DNA of 64,000 nt. Origin: Archangium sp. (GTDB lineage: Bacteria > Myxococcota > Myxococcia > Myxococcales > Myxococcaceae). The stretch spans positions 33,176 to 97,175 of the forward strand of contig JAUXRX010000011.1 of NCBI GenBank assembly GCA_030681645.1. Reading direction: 5' to 3'. A program made the position numbers and the translations under genes. Shown here piece after piece: positions 20,245-28,490 of this stretch (positions within the stretch are counted from its first letter, which is position 1; every line of letters starts with the position of its first letter). Below the pieces are notes generated by a model. It did no database searches. It was given only the letters and a program-made list of their open reading frames with translations, and was not told the origin of the DNA.

Positions 20245-22689
20245 TCAGTCGTCGACCACCACCGTCACCGCCGCCGTCGTCTCCCCGGACTGGGCGAGCC
20301 TCGCGCGGATGACGTGCGTGCCCGGTGAGAGGTGCCAGCGCAGCTCGTGGGGGTAGCCCACCCGGCCGACCGGCGCTCCATCGACCAGCCAGACGATCTC
20401 TTCGTTCGCCGGAGTGACCGCCGCGGCGAAGCGCACCGTCGACAGCTCTCGCGGCGTATCGGGATCGAAGAGGTAGCGGCTCTTCGCCCTCGGCTCGCGG
20501 ATGGCGATCTTCGGCGTGACCGCTTCTCCCACCGGGCAAAGCGGGGAGAACGCCGCCGGCGCGATGGCCAGGCGCTGCTTGCGCGCCCAGGGCTCGTACG
20601 TCTCGGGCAGATCGAGCAGCGACTGCTTCACCACGAACTCAGGCGGACAGGACGGCCCGGCGCGGAGCTTGTTGCGCAGATCGATCGCCACCTCGACGTG
20701 GAACGGGCAGCCCTCGTGCGGCTCGGTGCCGGCGATGAACCACTCGGAGCGGGTGTGGGTGCAGCCCGGTCCCGGCACGTCGCCCGAGATCGCGCACACC
20801 TCGCGCCGCACCAGCGAGGACGGCAGGGGGCGCTCCATCAACTGGGGGATCGCCGGCGAGCGGGTCGGTGACACGTCTTCCAGAATGTGGTGCGCCGCGG
20901 GGGCCGCCGCCGTCGCCCCCGAGGCCAGGTTCATGCGCCGCCAGTCGTGGTTGCCGATCCACGTGAGCACCAGCACCCGGTCGTCGAAGGCCACGGCCCA
21001 CGCGTCGCGATAGCCCTGGCTGGTGCCCGTCTTGATCGCCACGGCGTGGTCGAAGTCGAGCGGACCTCCGACGGGGAAGCCGGGCCGCCGCGCGCCGGGG
21101 TCCGCCAGGATGTGCGCGGTCAGCAGCGCCGCGTCGGTGGAGAGGATGCGCGCCCCCGCCTGCTTCGGTGCGTCGATGAAGCGGCGCAGCGGCGTGGTCT
21201 CTCCCTCGTTGGCGAGCGCGGTGTACAGCGTGGCCAGCTCGTTCGGAGTCACCGGCAGCGCGCCGATGGCCAGCCCCAGCCCGTAGGCCTCGGGCGCGAA
21301 GCGCACGCCCTTCACCCCGCCACGCTCGAAGCGGGCCAGCGCCTCGTCGACGCCGACCTGCGCCAGCACCCGCAGCGCGGGGATGTTGCGCGAGTTGCCC
21401 AGGGCCTCGCGCAGCAGCATCGGCCCCAGGAAGGTGTGGGTGATGTTCTCGGGCACGTAGAGGCCGCCGCCGGGCACCTCGAACTCGACGGGCGTGTCGG
21501 CGATCACCGTGGCGGCCGTGTGCGTGCCTTTCTCGAGCGCGAGCGCGTAGATGAAGGGCTTGAGGGCCGAGCCGGGCGAGCGGCGGGTGTCGAGGAAGTC
21601 GATCGCGCCGCGCGCCTCGACGTCGAAGTAGTTCGCGCTGCCGACCGAGGCCAGCACGTCGCCGGTGGCGAGCTCGACCACCAGGCCCGCGGTGTTGGTG
21701 GCGCCCGCCCCGCGCAGCCGCGAGAGGTTCTCGTTGAGCGAGCGGAAGGTGGTGCCCTGCACGTCGAGGTCGAGCGTGGTGTGGTGCACCACCTCGGCGC
21801 TGCCCCGCACCTCCCGCGCCGCGGCGAGCAGGAAGTGCATCGCCTCGACGTGGCGCCGGGGGCGTGGCACCACCCGCAGATCCGAGTTGAGGGCGATGCG
21901 CAGGTCTTCGTCGGTGATCACCCCGCGCGTGTGCAGCTGCCGGAGAATGCGGCGCGCGCGCGTCAACGCCAGCTTGTGGCCCACCGTGGTCCACGGCGAC
22001 ATGCGGCCGGGCTGTTGGGGGAGCGCCGCGAGGTACGCGGCCTGGAGCCAGGACAGGTCTTCGATGGGCTTCTCGAAGTAGAGCCGCGAGGCGCGCACCA
22101 CGCCGTGGCAGCGGTTTCCGTAGGGGGCGATGGTCAGGTAGTGGCGCAGCACGTCTTCGTGGCCGAAGCGGTGAATGAGCAGCATCGCCTCGGCCGCTTC
22201 CTGAAGCTTGGCGAAGAGCGTGCGCGACTTCGGGTGCTGCAGCCGCGCGAGCTGCATGGGAATGGTCGAGGCGCCCGAGATGACGCGCCGGTTCTTGAGG
22301 TTCTGCCAGGCCGCGCGGGCGATGGAAGGGAAGTGCACCCCGTGGTGCTCGTTGAAGTTGCGGTCTTCGGTCTCGAGCGTGGTGACGACGACTTTCTCGG
22401 GCAGGGTCTCGGGCACCGGCCAGAAGCCCCAGGCCTCGTGACTGCCCGCCACCTCACCCAGGAACTTGCCGGTGCGATCGAGCAGCAGGTGCGAGGGCTG
22501 GCGGTGCTTCAGCGTGCCGTCGAGCCCGTGGATGAACCACCCCGCGAAGGCGAGGAGGCCCACCAGGACGACGTATCTCCCTCGACTCCGCTCGGGATGA
22601 GCGGATCCGTTCACCCCGCGCGGAGCGGATCCGTTCACCCCGCGCGGAGCGGCTCCGTTCACCCCGAGCGGAGTCGAGGGGCGACTCAC
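20245..22689 (-). CDS. pbpC: Penicillin-binding protein 1C
   Basis: An 814-residue bifunctional murein synthase. The transglycosylase domain has E108 in ETEDRNFNEHHG and GASTIPMQLAR. The transpeptidase domain has the SALK tetrad (S374), SRN and KTGTSQGY. The last 100 residues form the PBP1C-specific C-terminal beta domain (WLVDGAPVGR...LSPGTHVIRA). It sits in the inner membrane by one helix (about 39-55). The best start is a GTG at 22689, overlapping the alpha-2-macroglobulin stop as GTGA; no ATG exists in this frame before the helix. With this start, residues 3-37 are encoded entirely by tandem family A repeats. PBP1C next to a bacterial alpha-2-macroglobulin is a known pairing. GTG codons inside the repeats could give shorter forms. 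Confidence 0.9.
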   Translation of the reverse strand: MSRPSTPLGVNGAAPRGVNGSAPRGVNGSAHPERSRGRYVVLVGLLAFAGWFIHGLDGTLKHRQPSHLLLDRTGKFLGEVAGSHEAWGFWPVPETLPEKVVVTTLETEDRNFNEHHGVHFPSIARAAWQNLKNRRVISGASTIPMQLARLQHPKSRTLFAKLQEAAEAMLLIHRFGHEDVLRHYLTIAPYGNRCHGVVRASRLYFEKPIEDLSWLQAAYLAALPQQPGRMSPWTTVGHKLALTRARRILRQLHTRGVITDEDLRIALNSDLRVVPRPRRHVEAMHFLLAAAREVRGSAEVVHHTTLDLDVQGTTFRSLNENLSRLRGAGATNTAGLVVELATGDVLASVGSANYFDVEARGAIDFLDTRRSPGSALKPFIYALALEKGTHTAATVIADTPVEFEVPGGGLYVPENITHTFLGPMLLREALGNSRNIPALRVLAQVGVDEALARFERGGVKGVRFAPEAYGLGLAIGALPVTPNELATLYTALANEGETTPLRRFIDAPKQAGARILSTDAALLTAHILADPGARRPGFPVGGPLDFDHAVAIKTGTSQGYRDAWAVAFDDRVLVLTWIGNHDWRRMNLASGATAAAPAAHHILEDVSPTRSPAIPQLMERPLPSSLVRREVCAISGDVPGPGCTHTRSEWFIAGTEPHEGCPFHVEVAIDLRNKLRAGPSCPPEFVVKQSLLDLPETYEPWARKQRLAIAPAAFSPLCPVGEAVTPKIAIREPRAKSRYLFDPDTPRELSTVRFAAAVTPANEEIVWLVDGAPVGRVGYPHELRWHLSPGTHVIRARLAQSGETTAAVTVVVDD
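22577..22683. repeat. Four tandem family A units encoding the PBP1C N-terminus
   Basis: One inverted copy (TCCCTCGACTCCGCTCGGGA) is followed by three direct copies of GGATCCGTTCACCCCGCGCG or close variants. They lie between the alpha-2-macroglobulin stop and the PBP1C membrane helix and are open in the PBP1C frame. Confidence 0.85.
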
Positions 22690-25600
22690 TTCTCGTGCGC
22701 CCCGGTGACGACGATCCGCATCCCCGCGCCGCGGCCGCGCACCTCTTCCCGGTACATCAGCTCGGCGTACGGAGGCGGGTGCACGAACTTCCCTTCGCTG
22801 CTGGCGCGCACCCTGAAGTGGAACGTGTACGTCCCGCGGGGAAGCTCGGTGAAGTAATACCGGACCTCCTGGTCGAGCCGCTGCACGTACGTGGGGTTGA
22901 TCGAGTCGGCCTGTGACGGCTTCGCGTCGCTGCTGGCGGTCTCGAGGTTGGGGTTGAGGGGCTCGAGGCCGGCGGCGATGGGCACCACCAGCGCCACGTG
23001 GTGCCGCACCTCGTCGGTGACCAGCTGCGCGTGGATCTCGAGGATCTCCCCCAGCGGTACCGAGAGCGCCGTGCCGACCTTGTCGTCGTGGTGCGTGAGC
23101 GCCGAGCCGTCGGAGTGCAGCCACGAGAGGCTGCGCGAGACGATGAAGCCGTCCTTCTTCGCTTCCACCGACTGCCCCGCGCCGCCGGGCAGGTACTTCT
23201 GCTGCACGCGCGCGCTCAGCTTCCCGCCGGTGACGGTGAGGCCCAGCGCCGTGTCGCTCTCGAGCGTGCGACGGCCCGCGCGCTTGGTCTCGTCGAGCAC
23301 CGCGTCGGAGGTGCCCGCCACCGACACCGTGGTCTTCGGCTGCGGCGTGGTGTTCTTCTCGAGGTACGTGCCCAGCGCCGCGAGCGCGCGCCGGTTGGCG
23401 TGGGTGCTGCCGAAGCCGTACTGCGCGTTCCCCCGCGACAAGAGCGCGTCGCGGATCATCGTGTGCTTCGCGTTCGAGGGGTCCACTCTCAGCAGCGCCT
23501 CCCACACGGCGCCGGTGGTGGCCGCGGAGGAGCCCAGGTACAGCCCGCTCCAGCTGGAGCGATCGCCGCGGATGCCGTCGAACTGCTGCTGACCCTTCAC
23601 CAGCTTGAAGACCACGCTGTCCCACAGCTCGCCCTTGAGCGCGGCGAGGTTGGTCTGGAAGGTGTTGGGCCGCTCCGACATCGCCCAGGTGAGATCGGCG
23701 AGGGCGACCGCGTCCATCGACTTGCGCTTGGCGAACAGCTCCACCAGGTAGTTCTCGTCGAGCTCCCCGGTGCGGCCGAGCGCGCGCAGCGCCGCGGTCT
23801 GCTGGTTGTAGCGATAGTCGGCCCAGAGCCCGGTGAAGTCGGTGCGCAGCACGCGCTTGAGCGCGTCGGTGGCCCGGCGCAGCACCGCGTCGTCGAGCGC
23901 GATGCCCGCCTTGCGCGCGCTCACCATGAACTCCACGCCCTGCGCGGTGAGGGCCACGTCGCCCCGGCCGCCGGGCCAGTAGCTGAAGAAGCCCTGCTCG
24001 TCCTGGTGCTGCTTGAGCTCGTCGAGGATGCGCTTCGTCGACGCCTGCACCTGCGGGGTGAAGCGGGTGTCGAGCTCGAGCTTCTTGAGGAACCCGCCCA
24101 GGGCGAGATCGGGCGAGACCTGGCTCATGCGCTGCTCGAGGCAGCCGTGAGGATACGCCGAGAGGTACTCCAGGCCGCTGGCCAGCTCGAGCAGTCCGGG
24201 CTGGTTGGTGAAGACGATCGTCTGGCTGCCGGTGCCGGGCCGCGGCTTTTCGGGGAACTCGGGGCCGTTCGTCTTGCCAGGCTCGAGCGTGGTGAACAGC
24301 GCGCGCTTCTCGATGGCGCGATCCGGCAGCAGGGGCAGCTTCACCTCGAAGGCGTCGCCCGCCTTGTCGGAGAGCCGGGTCACGTCGACGCGCACGGTGA
24401 GCGCGGTGTCCTTGCCGGTGGTGACGCTCTTCACGGTCGCGGGCGTGAGCACCGAGAGCGCCTTGTTGGCCTTGAGCTCGATCTTCTCCTGGCTGACGGC
24501 CTTGCCCTCGATCGCGCCGGTGATCTTGATGTCCACCACGCCGGGGCCTTCGGCGCCTTCCACCAGGCGCGCCACCGCGCCGGGCCAGAAGGTGTCGCCC
24601 ATGCGCACGAAGCGGGGCAGCTGCGGCTGCACCAGCACCGGCAACCGCACCTTGAGCGAGCTCTGCTTGAGGCCGAAGCGCATGCCTCCCGAGACGGCCA
24701 CCGCGCGCACGCGGAAGGTCGTCAGGTCGTCCGAGAGCGTGATCGGCACCACCAGCTTGCCGCTCGCCGGCACGGTCAAGGTGGCCGCGTAGTACGGCAC
24801 CGTCTTGAAGTTCTTGCGCACCATCTTCTTGCTGCCGTTGGCTTCGTCGTCGCCGCCGTCGCCGCCGGGCTCTTCTTCCAGCTCGGACACGCGGCCCACC
24901 ACCAGGTTGCGCGAGTCGCGAATGCTGACCGCGCGCTGGTTTCTGCGGATGAGCTCGGTGAGCGGGTCGAGCGGGCCTTCCTTCGCCAGCGAGAGCACCG
25001 CCTCGTCGACGAGCCATAGCGTCACCTCGCCTGCCACCGGCTTCTTCTGATCGTCGAGCAGCGTCACCACGAAGTCGTGCTTCGTGCCGGGTCGCGCCAG
25101 CTCGGGGTGCTGCACGTTGACCAACACCGTGTTCTTCGTGGGCTCGACCTGGAGATCGAGCGAAGAGGCGACCGTGGCCGGCTTGTACCGGGCGTCGTCT
25201 GACTTCCCTTCGCCCAGGCGCCCGCGCATGAGCACCACGTGCAGGGGCAGGTTGGGCACGAAACGATCGGTGATGGGCACGTCGATGACGGACTTGCTGC
25301 CCGAGATGTCCTTCCACAGGTAGCGGTTGCCGCCCGGCTCTTCGATCACCACCAGCGCGCGCGCCGTGGCGAAGGGGCTCTGCACCAGCACGTGCGCGAC
25401 GTCACCGGGCACGTACGACTTCTTGTCGGGCTTGAGCTCGAACACGCCGTCGCGCGACTTCTGCCAGGACTGCGGCGTCGACCCGCCGATGTAGAGATCG
25501 GCCGAGAGGGTCTGCACCCGGCCCAGCTTGTCGCGCGCGAACAGCTCGACCACGTAGACGCCGCTGTCGGTGATCGGGAACGCCCAGGTGGTGGCCTCGG

Positions 25601-28490
25601 TGGCGCTGGTGAGCACCTTCTCGGCGACCTGCACGTCTTCCTGCTCGGTCTGGTACTTCGCCTGGCCCGTGGCGAAGCTCGTCTCGCGCAGGGTCGAGTG
25701 CCACACCCGGCGAAAGAGGCGCACGCGCACCTCCTGGCCCTTGAGCGGCTTGTCGTCGACGCCGACGGCGAGCACCTCGGGCTTCAGCTCGGTCGCCTTC
25801 TCGAGGTACCGGGGGATCTTGAGGCCCAGCACGAACGAGGGCAGCGCCTTCACCTCGGTGGCGGTGGTCACGGGCTGCTCGTCGGGCCCGGTGACGGTGG
25901 CCTCGAAGCGGTACACGCGCGGGCTGCCGTCGAGGTCGAGCTGCGGGTTCATGGTGATGTCCGCCGCGCCGTTGTCATCGAGCTCGCCCTGCTGCGAGGT
26001 GACGCCGGGCGCCTGCTGCGAAGCGGGCCGCGCGAACTGGGTCGAGTTGGCGAAGAGGAAGCCGGGCTGCCCCTTCGGCACCCAGTCGTACGCGCGCTGC
26101 GTGACGGTCCACGCGATGGGCTGGTTCGCCACGTTGCCGCCCGCGTAGTAGCGGGCCAGCGCCTTCACCTTGAAGGGCTGATCGTTGCGCACGCGCAGCG
26201 CGCCGGTGAGCTGCACCTCGAAGGTGGGCACGCGGTACGCCTCGATCTTGAAGCCGCGGCGCGCCAGGAACGACTCGGGGTTCTTGTCGAAGAGCGAGAG
26301 CGTGTAGTCGCCGGTGGGCACGTCGGCTTCCTTGAAGGTGGCCTCGAGCCCGCCCAGCGGAGAGACCTTCGAGCTCACCGGGTACGCGGTGCCGTCGGGG
26401 CCGATCACCTGGACGCCGAAGCGCTTCAGATCGGCCGGCACGCGCAGCTCACCGCTCACCCTGGTGCGCACGAAGGCCTTGATGAACACCGGCTCGCCCG
26501 GGCGGTAGATGCCGCGCTCGGGGAAGATGAAGCCGAGGGTAGTGTCGTTGACCGGCGCGGGGATCGACTTCGCCAGCAGCCACGACAGCCACGAGTCGGA
26601 GCTCGACCAGTGGTTGTTGGCGAACACCGGCAGCCGCTCGCGCGGGTCGAGCACCAGCACGTCGTCACCCGAGCTGACCGACACGCGGCTGATCGAGTCC
26701 CACCCCATGGGGACCAGGGCGACGCGGCCGTCGGCGTCGGTGGTCTGGGTGAGCTCCACCGGGCGCTGGGGCACGCCGGCGAGGCCTTCGAGCTTCACCG
26801 TCGCGCCGCGCACCGAGTCTCCACTGTCCAGCGCCCGCACGTAGAGGACCGCGCGGCCCGTCTCTTCCACCGAGGTGACGGAGAGGTTGGTGATCTGCAC
26901 GCGCATGTACGTGCGCTGCGCCGCGCCGGTGAGGCGGCGCAGGCCGACCAGGTACGTGCCGGGCCGGTTCGCGCCCACCGCGTCGTCGAGCAGCGGCTTC
27001 AGGTCGAGGCCGAAGGTGGTCGCGCCCGACTTGTCGGACAGCGGGAGATCGACCAGCCGCGACACCAGCGGGCTCCCCAGCAGGCGGATGTGGCGCGAGA
27101 GCGAGCTCGAGTCGGCGTAGCCGGGCGAGGCGGGCACGATGGGCTCCTCGCCCGGGAAGGGCGGGTCGCTCTGCTCGTCGATCACCACGGGCGAAGCGGG
27201 GAAGGGCCACAGGCCGGGGTGCATCGGGTCGACGCGGTACACGCGCACGTCGGCGCGCGCTTCGCCGTAGCCGCGCAGCGCGAGGGTGCGGGGCCCCTTC
27301 GCCTCGAGCATCGCGGTGCCCTGCTGCCAGGCGAGGAAGGGCGTCTTCCACCCGAGGTGGAAGTACACGTCGGCCGCCTTCACCTCGCGCAGCGCGCGCT
27401 GGGCGTCGTCACGAATCGGCGCGCTCGCCAGCGACAGCTTGTAGAGCGTGTCGGGCACGAACTTGCCGACGAGCTGCACGCGGGCGCCATACGACTGGAA
27501 GCGCAGATCGGGCACCGACGGCTCGAGCCGCACCAGCTTCCGCAGCGCGGTGAGGGTGAGGTCCTGCACGGGGGCGGAGAAGACGAGCTGCGGTTGATCG
27601 CCGCGGTTGCCGCAGCCCAGCGCGAGATCCTTCGGAGTCGAAGCGCCGCCGACCAGCGGGAACACCGAGTTGCCGCAGCGCACCTCGGTCAACGTGAAGG
27701 GCGTGCGGGTGGAGGCGCGGCCCTGCCAGAGCGTGGTGCCCTCGTTGCCCAACGCGAGGCTGATGCCGACGACGAGCTGCTTTCCTTCGGGCACGTCTTC
27801 ATCGAGCGTGACGGTCCACGTGGCGGGATCGCGGTGCGAGGCCCGGGGCAGGGGCGCGAGCGCGTAGGCGTTCACCTTGCGCGCGGGCGAGTCGCCCAGG
27901 CCCGGCAGATCGCGGATCTCGAGCGAGAGCATCTTCTTGAGCGACGCGACCGGGTACGCCTGCGGGAAGGTGAGGGTGAGCACGCGGAAGGGGCGGAGGC
28001 CCTCGCTGCCGGGCGAAGGCGACATCGCGCTCGGCGCCGACATCATGGTGGTGAGCACCTTGCGCGCGCCGCCGGCCTCGACCGAGAAGCGCGCCAGCGC
28101 AGGCCAGGGCTCTGCGGGGCGGAACTGCAGGGTCTTCTTGTCGACCCAGACGTACGCGCCGGGCCAGTCGGGCGAGAGCTTGAGCCGCTTCGCGCCGTCG
28201 TCGGCGTTGGCCTTCTCGCCGACCTGGTCAGAGGGGAAATAGACGGAGATGGGATCGAAGCCGCGCAGGAACTGCTCGGGCAGCAGCGACGTGCCGCCGC
28301 TCGCGGGGCGCTGTCCCTGGTCGGCGGGCCGGTACTGCGCCTGGGCCGTGAAGGACACGAGCGCGAGGGCAAGAGCCAACCACCGCCTGTCCTCCCTCTC
28401 CCTGCGAAGCGGGGAGAGGGCGGGGTGAGGGGCAGACCCGGAAACAACGAGCTCACGAGACATGAACGCACTCCAGTTGAAGCCGCTCAT
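22686..28490 (-). CDS. yfhM: Bacterial alpha-2-macroglobulin
   Basis: A 1934-residue protein of the large bacterial alpha-2-macroglobulin family. These periplasmic protease traps use a thioester to bind attacking proteases, backed by PBP1C repair of the wall. The thioester motif is intact: C1450-L-E-Q1453 in YPHGCLEQRM. Upstream are many macroglobulin beta domains (the YRPGEPVFIKAFVRT and FRVRAVAVSGG segments are typical), and the alpha/alpha toroid follows the thioester. The hydrophobic signal core is at 37-47, cleaved near AQA/QY at 51. That is late because residues 20-35 are family B repeat sequence. The start overlaps the upstream gene stop by 4 nt. No lipobox is seen, unlike E. coli YfhM. 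Confidence 0.93.
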   Translation of the reverse strand: MSGFNWSAFMSRELVVSGSAPHPALSPLRREREDRRWLALALALVSFTAQAQYRPADQGQRPASGGTSLLPEQFLRGFDPISVYFPSDQVGEKANADDGAKRLKLSPDWPGAYVWVDKKTLQFRPAEPWPALARFSVEAGGARKVLTTMMSAPSAMSPSPGSEGLRPFRVLTLTFPQAYPVASLKKMLSLEIRDLPGLGDSPARKVNAYALAPLPRASHRDPATWTVTLDEDVPEGKQLVVGISLALGNEGTTLWQGRASTRTPFTLTEVRCGNSVFPLVGGASTPKDLALGCGNRGDQPQLVFSAPVQDLTLTALRKLVRLEPSVPDLRFQSYGARVQLVGKFVPDTLYKLSLASAPIRDDAQRALREVKAADVYFHLGWKTPFLAWQQGTAMLEAKGPRTLALRGYGEARADVRVYRVDPMHPGLWPFPASPVVIDEQSDPPFPGEEPIVPASPGYADSSSLSRHIRLLGSPLVSRLVDLPLSDKSGATTFGLDLKPLLDDAVGANRPGTYLVGLRRLTGAAQRTYMRVQITNLSVTSVEETGRAVLYVRALDSGDSVRGATVKLEGLAGVPQRPVELTQTTDADGRVALVPMGWDSISRVSVSSGDDVLVLDPRERLPVFANNHWSSSDSWLSWLLAKSIPAPVNDTTLGFIFPERGIYRPGEPVFIKAFVRTRVSGELRVPADLKRFGVQVIGPDGTAYPVSSKVSPLGGLEATFKEADVPTGDYTLSLFDKNPESFLARRGFKIEAYRVPTFEVQLTGALRVRNDQPFKVKALARYYAGGNVANQPIAWTVTQRAYDWVPKGQPGFLFANSTQFARPASQQAPGVTSQQGELDDNGAADITMNPQLDLDGSPRVYRFEATVTGPDEQPVTTATEVKALPSFVLGLKIPRYLEKATELKPEVLAVGVDDKPLKGQEVRVRLFRRVWHSTLRETSFATGQAKYQTEQEDVQVAEKVLTSATEATTWAFPITDSGVYVVELFARDKLGRVQTLSADLYIGGSTPQSWQKSRDGVFELKPDKKSYVPGDVAHVLVQSPFATARALVVIEEPGGNRYLWKDISGSKSVIDVPITDRFVPNLPLHVVLMRGRLGEGKSDDARYKPATVASSLDLQVEPTKNTVLVNVQHPELARPGTKHDFVVTLLDDQKKPVAGEVTLWLVDEAVLSLAKEGPLDPLTELIRRNQRAVSIRDSRNLVVGRVSELEEEPGGDGGDDEANGSKKMVRKNFKTVPYYAATLTVPASGKLVVPITLSDDLTTFRVRAVAVSGGMRFGLKQSSLKVRLPVLVQPQLPRFVRMGDTFWPGAVARLVEGAEGPGVVDIKITGAIEGKAVSQEKIELKANKALSVLTPATVKSVTTGKDTALTVRVDVTRLSDKAGDAFEVKLPLLPDRAIEKRALFTTLEPGKTNGPEFPEKPRPGTGSQTIVFTNQPGLLELASGLEYLSAYPHGCLEQRMSQVSPDLALGGFLKKLELDTRFTPQVQASTKRILDELKQHQDEQGFFSYWPGGRGDVALTAQGVEFMVSARKAGIALDDAVLRRATDALKRVLRTDFTGLWADYRYNQQTAALRALGRTGELDENYLVELFAKRKSMDAVALADLTWAMSERPNTFQTNLAALKGELWDSVVFKLVKGQQQFDGIRGDRSSWSGLYLGSSAATTGAVWEALLRVDPSNAKHTMIRDALLSRGNAQYGFGSTHANRRALAALGTYLEKNTTPQPKTTVSVAGTSDAVLDETKRAGRRTLESDTALGLTVTGGKLSARVQQKYLPGGAGQSVEAKKDGFIVSRSLSWLHSDGSALTHHDDKVGTALSVPLGEILEIHAQLVTDEVRHHVALVVPIAAGLEPLNPNLETASSDAKPSQADSINPTYVQRLDQEVRYYFTELPRGTYTFHFRVRASSEGKFVHPPPYAELMYREEVRGRGAGMRIVVTGAHEK
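28389..28433. repeat. Family B repeat inside the alpha-2-macroglobulin N-terminus
   Basis: CCTCCCTCTCCCTGCGAAGC with its GGGGAGAGGG arm and GGGTGAGGGGC tail is read through as residues 20-35 of the alpha-2-macroglobulin (APHPALSPLRREREDR), just before the signal-peptide core. Confidence 0.85.

Noticed and set aside
22690..25317. Upstream extension of the PBP1C frame through the alpha-2-macroglobulin gene
   Set aside because: The sequence is an out-of-frame reading of the macroglobulin, low in hydrophobic residues; PBP1C homology begins after the GTG at 22689.
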